This document shows positions 1 to 7,252 of a DNA stretch of 64,000 nucleotides, piece after piece. Under the pieces are notes generated by a model. The model had not been told where the DNA came from and searched no databases. It saw nothing but the letters and a program-made list of their open reading frames with translations. Origin of the DNA: Clostridiaceae bacterium (GTDB lineage: Bacteria; Bacillota; Clostridia; Oscillospirales; Acutalibacteraceae); the NCBI GenBank assembly GCA_021769555.1, contig JAETSR010000005.1:117850-181849 (forward strand). Direction: 5' to 3'. Both the position numbers and the translations under genes were made by a program. Each line of letters starts with the position of its first letter. Within the stretch, counting starts at the first letter, position 1.

Positions 1-454
1 GCGGCGCCGCCACCATAATTGTCAGCTCCCCGGTAATCTTGCTGATAAGGGGTTCGGAGACATAGGTGTTCCCCTTTAGGGCCTCGTGGACATACTCCCT
101 GTCGGAGTAGTCCTTGCCGTCAAAAATGCTTATGCCGTCCGGGCCGATGACGTTGCCCCGCTGGAAGCCGTGCAGCTTCACCCGCTCGTCGATAATGGCC
201 TGCTTCTCCTCTGTGGAGAGCTCCGGGTCCGCAAGCTGGCTCACAAGGCCCGTGTCCGTGGCCACGTTCTTATAGGCGGAGAGCTCCTGCTCCACCCGGC
301 TTGCGGCCAGGCCCGCGGTCTGGCTCATCATCTGCTCAACAGTCATAAGGGTGCTCCTGTAGTTCAGGGTCATGCTTGCGGCCCCCACCACAAAGAGCGC
401 AATCAGGACCGTCGCTATCAGGCAGACAGTGATTTTTTTGCGTATTGTTTTCAT
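1..454 (-). CDS. Chemoreceptor-like membrane sensor, N-terminal part (cut by window edge)
   Basis: Only the first ~151 residues lie in the window; the rest runs off base 1. The protein starts MKTIRKKITV and has one membrane helix at about residues 9-27, followed by an extracellular segment containing the phrases DGKDYSDREY and YVSEPLISK. These are typical of double-Cache ligand-binding domains of methyl-accepting chemotaxis proteins and sensor kinases. The start has a good ribosome site (GAGGTG) 7 bases upstream. The output domain is not visible, so it could be a chemoreceptor, histidine kinase or diguanylate cyclase; a chemoreceptor is my best guess. The gene follows the two GH25 genes on the same strand, separated by a short GC hairpin. 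Confidence 0.7.
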   Translation of the reverse strand, partial: MKTIRKKITVCLIATVLIALFVVGAASMTLNYRSTLMTVEQMMSQTAGLAASRVEQELSAYKNVATDTGLVSQLADPELSTEEKQAIIDERVKLHGFQRGNVIGPDGISIFDGKDYSDREYVHEALKGNTYVSEPLISKITGELTIMVAAP

Positions 455-472
455 CAGTATTCACCTCATAAA

Positions 473-487
473 GGGCCGTCCCGGCCC
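473..487 (-). terminator. Weak hairpin between GH25 gene and sensor gene
   Basis: On the minus strand a perfect 6-bp stem GGGCCG/CGGCCC with a 3-base loop is followed by TTTAT. It sits after the GH25 stop codon and just before the sensor ribosome site. The short stem and weak T-run suggest at most partial termination. Confidence 0.35.
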
Positions 488-514
488 AAATTTGACTTTA
501 ATAAAATATTATAT

Positions 515-1408
515 TTAATACGGCTCCATGCAGATATCCAAATCCACCGTTGTCTCTATCCCCGGCAGGCTCCCGCCGTCGGTGTACTGCCATATGCGGA
601 AGCTGTAGGCCATGGAGGGCAGGGGGTTGTACTCGGCGTACCAGAAGTCGTAGTCCCGAAGCTCCTCCAAATCATAGAAATTATATGCCTGGTTTTTATT
701 AAAGTAGACGCAGGGTATATACCCCGCCTCCTTCACCCGCCTGCAGAAGGCCCGGGCGCATTTTGTCACCGTCTCCCCGGTGCAGCCGTGGGCCCGAAGG
801 CTGTCCTCAGGCAGGTCCTCCGAGGGCACGGGGGGCTCCCAGTCGAATACTATCGGGTACTCAAGCTTCTCCCCCTCAAGCATATTGATAACAAAGTCCG
901 CCTCTGCCTCGGCCTCGCTCTCGGTCACGGCCTGGGAGAAGAAGTAGACCCCTCTCTTGACCTCAGCGCTTCCCGCGTCCCTCAGGTTCGCCTTAAAGCG
1001 GCTGTCCTCGGTGAGCAGGCCTTGGGTCATGCCCCTGTAGCCCGCCCGGATAAAGGCAAAGTCTATCCCCGCCGCCTTTACGGCGTACCAGTCTATCTCC
1101 CCCTGGAACTCCGACACGTCTATGCCCACCGCGGCGTTCTTATACCGGGTTATGCCGTCCTCCCCCGCGGTGAAGCCCTTATGGTCGTACCTCATCTCGG
1201 GGATGTCGAAGTCGGGTATTATCTTTTCTCCGTCATATATATCATCCACAAGGCGCATGCCCTCGGGTATCAGCCGGGAGGGCTCCTCCTGGGGCTCCTC
1301 CCCGCCGCGGTCCCCGGTGACAAGGATTATAATCACCGTCACCACCACCACGAACAGCGCCACGCCCCCGCATATTAGCGAGAGCTTCTTTATCTGTTCC
1401 CTGTTCAA
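515..1408 (-). CDS. Membrane-anchored GH25 family muramidase (lysozyme-like)
   Basis: 297 residues. An N-terminal membrane anchor (about residues 10-31) is followed by a ~60-residue linker and a glycoside hydrolase family 25 domain from residue ~93 to the end. The expected active-site elements are present: D97 in GIDVSEFQG and the D-x-E pair D189/E191 in VFDWE. GH25 enzymes cut the MurNAc-GlcNAc bond of peptidoglycan, so this protein probably acts on the cell wall from the outer face of the membrane. The start codon appears to be TTG: the frame has no ATG there, and GGAGG lies 6-7 bases upstream of TTG at 1408. It is directly downstream of a second GH25 gene in the same orientation (35 bases apart), so the two are likely co-transcribed paralogues. 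Confidence 0.88.
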   Translation of the reverse strand: MNREQIKKLSLICGGVALFVVVVTVIIILVTGDRGGEEPQEEPSRLIPEGMRLVDDIYDGEKIIPDFDIPEMRYDHKGFTAGEDGITRYKNAAVGIDVSEFQGEIDWYAVKAAGIDFAFIRAGYRGMTQGLLTEDSRFKANLRDAGSAEVKRGVYFFSQAVTESEAEAEADFVINMLEGEKLEYPIVFDWEPPVPSEDLPEDSLRAHGCTGETVTKCARAFCRRVKEAGYIPCVYFNKNQAYNFYDLEELRDYDFWYAEYNPLPSMAYSFRIWQYTDGGSLPGIETTVDLDICMEPY

Positions 1409-1443
1409 ATGCCGCCTCCGTTTCCCACAGGCTCAGCTGTCAG

Positions 1444-2340
1444 TCAGCCGCCGTATTTTTTCAGGGCAATGCTCACCGGCACCGGCTCCGGTATGCCCGG
1501 CACCCTGCCCTCCTCGGTGTACTGCCACATCTTGAAGTCATAGCAGAAGCTTGGGGAGGGCTTGTACTCCCCGTACCATAGGTCATACCCCGCAAGCCTT
1601 GACAGGTCCAGGCGGTTATAGGCCATGCCCTTCTCGGCAAAATAGCAGGGGGTATAGTTCCCCGCGGCGCTTATTTTCTTGCAGAAGGTGTCTATATACC
1701 CTGTCACCTGGTCCCCGTTGCGGCTGACGGTCCGTGAGGTCTCGTCCTGGGTGCCGTCCTCCTTCATGTCGTACTCCCAGAATATGCCTATGGGATAGCG
1801 CACGGAGTAGTCCCTTATCTGCTCCAGGACAAAGGTAGCCTCCTCCTCGGCCTCCTTGTCCTCAACGGCCTTTGAGTAAAAATACACCCCTACCGGCAGG
1901 CCCGCGTCGGCGGCCCCCTTCATATTCTCGTGGAACTTCTGGTCCAGGCGGATGCGGCCCTTCTTCTTCTCCCGAAGGCCCACCCGCACCATCACAAAGT
2001 CGATATTCCCGCTGTCCCTCACCTGCTGCCAGTCGATATCCCCCTTCTTCTCATTCACGGATATGCCCACATAGGACTCGCCGCTCCCCACAAAGGTTAC
2101 AGTGTCCTCCTCCTGGGCGAAGTCCCCGGGGCCAAACCTGCTCTGGGGGACGTTGTCATAATAGCGGATGGTCATCTTCCCCTCCCACATATCGTCCACC
2201 TCGGCTGTGTCCCCGTTACGGCTGATTATATTCACCGCGCTCTCCCTGGGGCCCTGGGCCAGGGTCAGCGCCGATACGGCCACTATCACTGCCACCAGAA
2301 GCACGGTCACAGTTATAAACAGAGAACGCTTTGCGTTCAT
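1444..2340 (-). CDS. GH25-like membrane protein with degenerate active site
   Basis: 298 residues with an N-terminal membrane helix (about 6-28) and a GH25-like fold homologous to the downstream neighbour: matching motifs include IDWQQVR, GVYFYSKAV and WYGEYKPSPSF. The catalytic positions differ. The first Asp (GIDVSE in the neighbour) is Ser here (GISVNE, S94), and the D-x-E pair is F-x-E (IFWE, F187/E189). Loss of two acidic residues suggests weak or no hydrolase activity, perhaps a wall-binding or regulatory role. I prefer the start at 2340 over 2349: AAAGGA touches the upstream ATG but lies 9 bases before the second one. A sigma-A promoter lies just upstream. Confidence 0.85.
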   Translation of the reverse strand: MNAKRSLFITVTVLLVAVIVAVSALTLAQGPRESAVNIISRNGDTAEVDDMWEGKMTIRYYDNVPQSRFGPGDFAQEEDTVTFVGSGESYVGISVNEKKGDIDWQQVRDSGNIDFVMVRVGLREKKKGRIRLDQKFHENMKGAADAGLPVGVYFYSKAVEDKEAEEEATFVLEQIRDYSVRYPIGIFWEYDMKEDGTQDETSRTVSRNGDQVTGYIDTFCKKISAAGNYTPCYFAEKGMAYNRLDLSRLAGYDLWYGEYKPSPSFCYDFKMWQYTEEGRVPGIPEPVPVSIALKKYGG

Positions 2341-2378
2341 GGCAGTCATTCCTTTCGGGTTGAAATCCAGTCTCCCTT

Positions 2379-2407
2379 ATTATACAGGAAAACTGTCGAA
2401 AAGGCAA
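2379..2407 (-). promoter_or_regulatory. Sigma-A-type promoter for the GH25 pair
   Basis: On the minus strand TTGCCT and TATAAT are separated by exactly 17 bases, about 40 bases upstream of the GH25-like gene start at 2340. Confidence 0.75.
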
Positions 2408-2455
2408 GGGGGCAGGACTTGGTTCACGCCGGAATTTGCTGGATGACAGAAAATA

Positions 2456-2484
2456 TTGAATATCTTTGGGGCATATGGTATGAT
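2456..2484 (+). promoter_or_regulatory. Sigma-A-type promoter for acetyltransferase
   Basis: TTGAAT-17 bp-TATGAT, ending 27 bases before the ATG at 2512. It is back to back with the GH25 promoter, making a divergent promoter region. Confidence 0.65.
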
Positions 2485-2511
2485 AAGGCCAAAAATCAGG
2501 AGGTTTTCTCT

Positions 2512-3078
2512 ATGCTTACAGTGCGGAGCGCTAAAACGGAAGATGCCGGGCGAATATTGGAAATATATGATTATTACGTAAAAAACACGGCTGTCACCTT
2601 TGAGTACACAACTCCATCCCTCCGGGAGTTTATTGGGAGGATGGAGCGGACGATGGAGCGTTACCCCTGGCTTGTGGCCCTTCGGGACGGCTATATCGAG
2701 GGGTATGCCTATGCCGGCCCCTTTGTGGGCCGTGCCGCCTATGACTGGTCCTGTGAGACCACCATTTATCTGGACCACGGCGCACGGAAACGCGGCATTG
2801 GCAGGATAATCTACGGGGCCCTTGAAAGCGCCCTTCGGGATATGGGCATACTCAACCTCTACGCCTGTATAGGCTTTCCGGAGCGGGAGGACGAGTACCT
2901 GACAAAGAACAGCGCCGGGTTTCATGAACACCTTGGCTTTGTTAAGGTTGGGGAATTTCACAAATGCGGTTACAAGTTCGGCCGCTGGTACAGCATGATA
3001 TGGATGGAGAAGATAATCGGGGAGCACGGCTCGCCTGGTCCGGTGAGGAGGGCTGTATTCGAGCACGTTGAACTATGA
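2512..3078 (+). CDS. GNAT N-acetyltransferase, phosphinothricin/methionine-sulfone type
   Basis: 188 residues, a full-length single-domain GNAT protein of the Pat/YncA (MnaT) group. Typical features are the start LTVRSAKTEDAGRILEIY, the YVKNTAVTFEY segment, the acetyl-CoA loop GARKRGIGRIIY, and the C-terminal FHEHLGFVKVGEF and YSMIWMEK phrases. Such enzymes acetylate the amino group of small amines or amino-acid analogues (phosphinothricin, methionine sulfoximine or sulfone) using acetyl-CoA in the cytoplasm; the true substrate cannot be read from sequence. The ATG at 2512 follows CAGGAGG with good spacing. The gene has its own promoter and stands alone, upstream of another acetyltransferase-containing gene. 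Confidence 0.9.
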   Translation: MLTVRSAKTEDAGRILEIYDYYVKNTAVTFEYTTPSLREFIGRMERTMERYPWLVALRDGYIEGYAYAGPFVGRAAYDWSCETTIYLDHGARKRGIGRIIYGALESALRDMGILNLYACIGFPEREDEYLTKNSAGFHEHLGFVKVGEFHKCGYKFGRWYSMIWMEKIIGEHGSPGPVRRAVFEHVEL

Positions 3079-3103
3079 TATCAAATATAATCAACAAACC
3101 CTC

Positions 3104-3132
3104 TTGCCCTCTCAAATAAAATATGCTATAAT
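3104..3132 (+). promoter_or_regulatory. Promoter for GNAT-MarR gene, extended -10
   Basis: TTGCCC-17 bp-TATAAT, with TGC directly before TATAAT (extended -10). It lies 44 bases upstream of the ATG at 3177. Confidence 0.75.
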
Positions 3133-3176
3133 ATAAAGCTACAGATATCACCAATAATTGAAAGGACCGGGCTTAT

Positions 3177-4187
3177 ATGTACCTTCGCACCCTCAGCACT
3201 GAAGAAATGAGCAGGCTCTATGACCCCTGCTTAAAGCGGGACTTCCCCCCCGATGAGCTCATGCCCTGGAAGCTGATGGAGCCCCTTATAAAGGGCGGCT
3301 TCCAGCGCTCGATAGGGTTTTTCGACGATAAGGGCTTTGCGGCCTACGCACTGTTTATCACCGACGGCAGCAAACGCCCGGGCACGGCCCTTCTCAATTA
3401 CTTCGCCGTGGAGCCGGGGCGCCGGGGGGATGGCGTGGGCACCCGGTGCCTCAGGCTCATGAGGGAGGCCCTGAGGGGTCGGGGGTGCAGGATTATCTTC
3501 GAGGTGGAGGACCCCCAGTCCGCCCCAAACCGGGAGTACGCCCAAAGGCGCATAGACTTCTACAGGAGGGCCGGGGCCAGGAGCACCAATGTGGGCTCCA
3601 CGCTCTTCGGGGTGGAGTACCTTATAATGGTCCTTGAGGCCGAGGGGGAGGAAAATACCCTCAGCGACCGGGAGCTGGCAGATGAGCTTCTCTCCCTGTA
3701 CCATGTGGCCGTGGCCCCCAAGTTCAACTTTGAGGAGGTCTGCCAGGTGAAGCTCCTTCCCCACCGGGAGAGCGGCAGCTTCAGCCGGGACCTTGGGCGC
3801 ACCCTTACCTTTCTCCTTCGGAGCCGCAAGCGGTTCATGGGGGAGAAGCTCCGGGAATACGGCCTTTCAGGGGGGATGTACATGATACTCCTCCATGTGG
3901 ACCGGCACCCCGGGTACAGCCAGGACTACGTGGCCAACCACCTGTACCTTGACAAGTGCAGCGTGGCCCGGAAGGTGAAGAAGCTTGAGGAGCTCTCCTA
4001 CCTCTACCGGGAGACGGACCCCAGCGACCGGCGGCAGAACAAGCTCTATCTCACCGATAGGGGCAGGGGCCTTGTCCCTACAATCCGCAAGTATCTGGGC
4101 CAGTGGGGAGACGAGGTCACTGCCCCCCTGACGCAGCAGGAAAAGGAGACCCTTCTCTCCCTGCTCATGAGGACTGTGAAAAGATAA
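3177..4187 (+). CDS. GNAT acetyltransferase-MarR regulator fusion
   Basis: 336 residues with two parts. Residues ~1-175 look like a GNAT acetyltransferase, with the acetyl-CoA loop VEPGRRGDGVGTRCL near 78-92 and YRRAGA further on. Residues ~200-336 are a MarR-type winged helix: YGLSGGMYMILLHV, then YVANHLYLDKCSVARKVKKL as the recognition helix, then the wing TDPSDRRQNKLYLT and a closing dimerisation helix. MarR-GNAT fusions are known, but those I know carry MarR first; here the order is reversed. The protein probably binds DNA as a dimer and senses or modifies a small molecule. AAAGGA precedes the ATG, and a strong promoter lies 44 bases upstream. A terminator follows. Confidence 0.85.
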   Translation: MYLRTLSTEEMSRLYDPCLKRDFPPDELMPWKLMEPLIKGGFQRSIGFFDDKGFAAYALFITDGSKRPGTALLNYFAVEPGRRGDGVGTRCLRLMREALRGRGCRIIFEVEDPQSAPNREYAQRRIDFYRRAGARSTNVGSTLFGVEYLIMVLEAEGEENTLSDRELADELLSLYHVAVAPKFNFEEVCQVKLLPHRESGSFSRDLGRTLTFLLRSRKRFMGEKLREYGLSGGMYMILLHVDRHPGYSQDYVANHLYLDKCSVARKVKKLEELSYLYRETDPSDRRQNKLYLTDRGRGLVPTIRKYLGQWGDEVTAPLTQQEKETLLSLLMRTVKR

Positions 4188-4194
4188 TATTATG

Positions 4195-4230
4195 AAAACC
4201 GGCCCGCTTTTACCCGGGGCCGGTTTTTTT
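4195..4230 (+). terminator. Rho-independent terminator between convergent genes
   Basis: AACCGGCCC pairs with GGGCCGGTT and is followed by seven T. It ends the GNAT-MarR transcript, and the preceding AAAA run lets it also act for the opposite strand gene that stops at 4230. Confidence 0.85.
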
Positions 4231-5600
4231 CAGCTCTCTCCCAGCACGTCCCAGGGGGTCAGCATACCCAGAAGGGGCTGGTCCGGCCTGCCGTCCCGGG
4301 TGATGAATATCACGGACACCCGCTTGTTCCTGGCCCGCACCTGCTCGAAGCGTCCGCGCACATAGATATACGTGGCGTCGGCGGGAACGAACTCGTAGTT
4401 CTCCACATGCTCCTCAACGGCAAGATAGCCCCTGAGGTCCTTTATGGTGGTCTCCGGGGTGAGCCCCCGCCCCCTGTTCTTTAAGAGATAGCGCATTACA
4501 GAGCCTGAGCTGAACACCCCATAGAACCGGTCCTCCTTCATTACGGGCACGTGGGAGTAGCCGTTCTTCTCCATGAGCTCCATCACCCTTAAAACCTTCT
4601 GCGCCGCCCCTACCTTTAACACCCGGTCCCCCCGGGTGGCGTAGTCGATGGCGAGAGGGGGCCTCTGCACAAAGTCCAGCACCTCTTTTAAAGCGTCCAC
4701 CACCGGCTGTGATGGGACCACCACCGGCTCGCCGTCCATATTGGCGCTGTGGGCCATAAGGTTCCTGATATGCCTACATATGTCCAGCTTATCCCTTATT
4801 GGGGCGCTCTCATAGTCTTTTATGAACTCATACACCGCGCTGGTATAGTGCCGCCGGGAGTTCCGGAATTTGTCCTCAAGCTCATCCTCCACCTGCTTAT
4901 AGAGGTCCAGAAAAAGCTGGGCCCGCTCCCGTCCGTCTGCGGAGCTGTCCTTTTCCCCGGCCAACGCCGTGCAGAGCCTCAAGAGCTCCCCCACGTCCCC
5001 GGCCATGTACTCGGCCCCGGCCTCCTCCAGCTCCCCGGGGGCTGAGTAGCCGTAGCCCGCGCCTATGCTCTCTATGCCGCAGCATTTCGCGCCCTCTATA
5101 TCGTAGCTCCTGTCCCCTATCATGACCACCTCGGAAAGGGGCGGCTCCCCCAAGAGCCTGAGGGCCTGGTCTATCACATGGGCCTTTGTGGGCCTGGTGC
5201 CGTCGTCGCCCACCACATGGGTGAAGTACCGCTCTATGTCCCGCATTGCCAGTATCTTCCTCGCGCCCTCCTCCCGCTTTGAGGTGGCCACGCAAAGGGT
5301 GGCGGCGCCGCTGAGCCGGGCCAGGAGCCGGTCGATATTGGGGTATAACGGGCTCTTATAGAGGCCCGCGGCGTTATAGCGCTCCCGATATATTTTTACG
5401 GCCCGCTTGGCCTCGTTCTCGCTCATACCGCAAAATTCCCGGAAGGAGTCCATAAGGGGCGGCCCCACGAACTGCCTGAGGAAATCCTCCTCCTGGGGCG
5501 TCCAGCCCAGCTCCGAGAGGGCGTACTGCACGCATTCGGTTATGCCCTGGCCGGTGTCCGCCAGAGTGCCGTCCAGGTCAAAGAGAAAGTATTTTTTCAT
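4230..5600 (-). CDS. HAD phosphatase fused to HEPN-like and CBS-pair domains
   Basis: 456 residues. Residues 1-~215 form a HAD hydrolase of the phosphoglycolate phosphatase/PpaX group: DLDGT at 8-12 (nucleophile D8), ATS near 105-107, K139, and GDRSYD at 162-167. Residues ~225-315 are helical and carry RNLMAH, an R-x4-H pattern (R279, H284) like that of HEPN ribonucleases or scaffold domains. Residues ~320-456 resemble a CBS pair (SHVPVMKEDRFYGVFS; LLGMLTPWDVLGE), which usually binds adenine nucleotides. The reading frame is continuous, with no start or ribosome site at the junctions, so I read it as a true fusion. The start at 5600 overlaps the rnmV stop (ATGA). It is the last gene of the rnfB-holA-rnmV run. 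Confidence 0.8.
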   Translation of the reverse strand: MKKYFLFDLDGTLADTGQGITECVQYALSELGWTPQEEDFLRQFVGPPLMDSFREFCGMSENEAKRAVKIYRERYNAAGLYKSPLYPNIDRLLARLSGAATLCVATSKREEGARKILAMRDIERYFTHVVGDDGTRPTKAHVIDQALRLLGEPPLSEVVMIGDRSYDIEGAKCCGIESIGAGYGYSAPGELEEAGAEYMAGDVGELLRLCTALAGEKDSSADGRERAQLFLDLYKQVEDELEDKFRNSRRHYTSAVYEFIKDYESAPIRDKLDICRHIRNLMAHSANMDGEPVVVPSQPVVDALKEVLDFVQRPPLAIDYATRGDRVLKVGAAQKVLRVMELMEKNGYSHVPVMKEDRFYGVFSSGSVMRYLLKNRGRGLTPETTIKDLRGYLAVEEHVENYEFVPADATYIYVRGRFEQVRARNKRVSVIFITRDGRPDQPLLGMLTPWDVLGES

Positions 5601-6196
5601 AGGGTGTCCTCTCCTTCCGGTGATAGGAGCCTTATAAGCTCCTCTTTTGAATAAAGTGAATTGAGGGCCTGCAAAAGGCCGTTTGCAGAGAGCCGCTCGG
5701 GAAGCCCCAGCCGCCTTTGAAGGGCCTTCCTCCTCTCTGCGGAGCCCTCCCCCCCGCAAAGGCCCAGCTCAAAGAGGTCCGCCTTGGTGATGCCGTTTTT
5801 TCCCTCATTCCCCGGGACATCGTCTATATCCGCCCCCGCCCTTCTCAGGCAGTCCTCAAGCACCGTGAGGGTCATGCCCTCCACACCCAGCTTGCCCTCC
5901 TTGGAGGGCCTTGCCTTGCGGCGCTCCTTGCCGTATATATCCGGGATATAGGCGTGCTTCACCTGCTCTGGGGGGAGGCATTGGCTGAGCCTGCTCCTGA
6001 TAAGGAAGCCCGCGCCGTCGCTGTCTGTGAGTATTATGACCCCGCGCTTTGCCGCAAGCTGACGGATGAGCTCCATCTTCTCCCGGTCCTTGAATATGGC
6101 GAAGCCCCCGGTCTCGACTATCGTGCCCTCTATAAGGGAGCTCAGCTTAGCCTTGTCACAGCGCCCCTCAACGATTATGGCCTCCCGCACCCTCAT
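5597..6196 (-). CDS. rnmV: Ribonuclease M5
   Basis: 199 residues. The N-terminal TOPRIM domain is recognisable: E10 in the opening AIIVEGRCDKAKL, and the D-x-D of LTDSDGAGF. The family matures the ends of 5S rRNA precursors in low-GC Gram-positive bacteria, working with ribosomal protein uL18. The family motif IPDIYGKERRKA is present, and the length is normal. Its start overlaps the holA stop by ATGA and its stop overlaps the next start by ATGA, so translation of the three genes is coupled. No 5S rRNA gene is in the window. Confidence 0.92.
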   Translation of the reverse strand: MRVREAIIVEGRCDKAKLSSLIEGTIVETGGFAIFKDREKMELIRQLAAKRGVIILTDSDGAGFLIRSRLSQCLPPEQVKHAYIPDIYGKERRKARPSKEGKLGVEGMTLTVLEDCLRRAGADIDDVPGNEGKNGITKADLFELGLCGGEGSAERRKALQRRLGLPERLSANGLLQALNSLYSKEELIRLLSPEGEDTL

Positions 6197-7251
6197 CCGT
6201 TCTGCACCGCCATCAGCAGCCTTGACATAAGCCCCTCAAGGACCAGCTGTGGGTCCAGGCTTGAGCCCTTCAGGGACATGTCCGCGTCCATGAGGTGCCC
6301 CAGGCAGGTCCTCAGGCAGGAGAGGCTCAAGTTCCGGGAGGAGCGCTCGGCGTTTCGGAGCCGGAAGCTGCCCCCCTTGCCCTTATACTCCGGTGCGTAC
6401 TCGGTGACAGCCGCCGCTGTGAGCCCGCTCTCAAGGGCGGCCTTCACCCTGTACATGTCTATATAGGCCGAGGCCATGGCCCCCAGCACCGCCACAGGCT
6501 TCTCCCCCTGGGAGAGCACCTGCCCCAGCTCATTATACGCCGCCTCGTACCTCCCGGCCGTCAGGTCCCCCACCATTTTGAACACCTTAATCTGGGCGCT
6601 CTTTGGGGTCAGCTCCTCCACGCATTGGGGGGTTATCACACTACCGCCTGTCCCGAGGGTATAGGCACAGAGCTTTTCAAGCTCCCGGCGAAGGGTGTTA
6701 AGGTCGTTCCCCGCATAGTCCGTGAGCCGGTCAAAGCTGTCCCTTCGCAGCTCGCAGCCCTGGCGGGCGGCCTCAGCCACCAGCTTTTCGTATATCTCCC
6801 TCTCCCCAAGCCTCTCAAATTCCAGGGTGCAGCCGTACTTTGCGGCCCGGTCCATGAACTTCTTCCACTTTGCCGAGCGCTTTTGGGGGACGTCCAGGGT
6901 GGGGTAGTAGAACACCAGGGTGGTGGTGTCAGGCAGGTCCTCCATGAGCTCACAGAGGCGGTCCAGGTCCTGGGGGGGCTTGGTGTCCGGGTCGAAGTCC
7001 GACACCGCCACACACTTGCACTGTGCCATAAAGGGCAGGGCCTCCGCAGCGGCGGCAATGCTCTCAGCCTCGGAGTCGTTTGTGAAGCGGGGGCTGTTGA
7101 ACTCCGGAAAGGCCCCGCCCCCGGCCCGGTCTATGAGCTTCCTTGCGGCGGGCTTCAATAAAAGCTTCTCCTCGCCGAAAAGGACGTACAGGGGGGCGAG
7201 GCTCCCGGATGAGAGCTGGGCCCTAAGCTCCTGCCTGGTTATCTTGGGCAT
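6193..7251 (-). CDS. holA: DNA polymerase III delta subunit (clamp loader)
   Basis: 352 residues, the usual length for HolA. It starts MPKITRQEL, has LAPLYVLFGEEKLL where the delta family has its degenerate nucleotide-binding loop, and ends with the helical collar phrases LSLSCLRTCL and PQLVLEGLMSRLL. Delta opens the sliding clamp during replication. The start at 7251 lies one base after the rnfB stop, so its ribosome site must sit inside the rnfB end and is weak; coupling to rnfB translation is likely. It is unusual to find this replication gene at the end of an rnf operon. Confidence 0.9.
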   Translation of the reverse strand: MPKITRQELRAQLSSGSLAPLYVLFGEEKLLLKPAARKLIDRAGGGAFPEFNSPRFTNDSEAESIAAAAEALPFMAQCKCVAVSDFDPDTKPPQDLDRLCELMEDLPDTTTLVFYYPTLDVPQKRSAKWKKFMDRAAKYGCTLEFERLGEREIYEKLVAEAARQGCELRRDSFDRLTDYAGNDLNTLRRELEKLCAYTLGTGGSVITPQCVEELTPKSAQIKVFKMVGDLTAGRYEAAYNELGQVLSQGEKPVAVLGAMASAYIDMYRVKAALESGLTAAAVTEYAPEYKGKGGSFRLRNAERSSRNLSLSCLRTCLGHLMDADMSLKGSSLDPQLVLEGLMSRLLMAVQNG

Positions 7252-7252
7252 G

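Noticed and set aside
86-1378. Long plus-strand reading frame of 430 codons
   Set aside because: It is antisense to the GH25 and sensor genes, has His/Leu/Arg-rich nonsense composition and no ribosome site; such shadows arise from GC-rich third positions.
2380-3066. Minus-strand frame of 228 codons
   Set aside because: Antisense to the acetyltransferase gene, which has clear motifs, a promoter and a ribosome site.
4897-5295. Minus-strand frame in another register inside the HAD fusion, considered as evidence for a frameshift
   Set aside because: The main frame carries intact HAD, linker and CBS motifs without a break; the overlapping frame has no recognisable domain.
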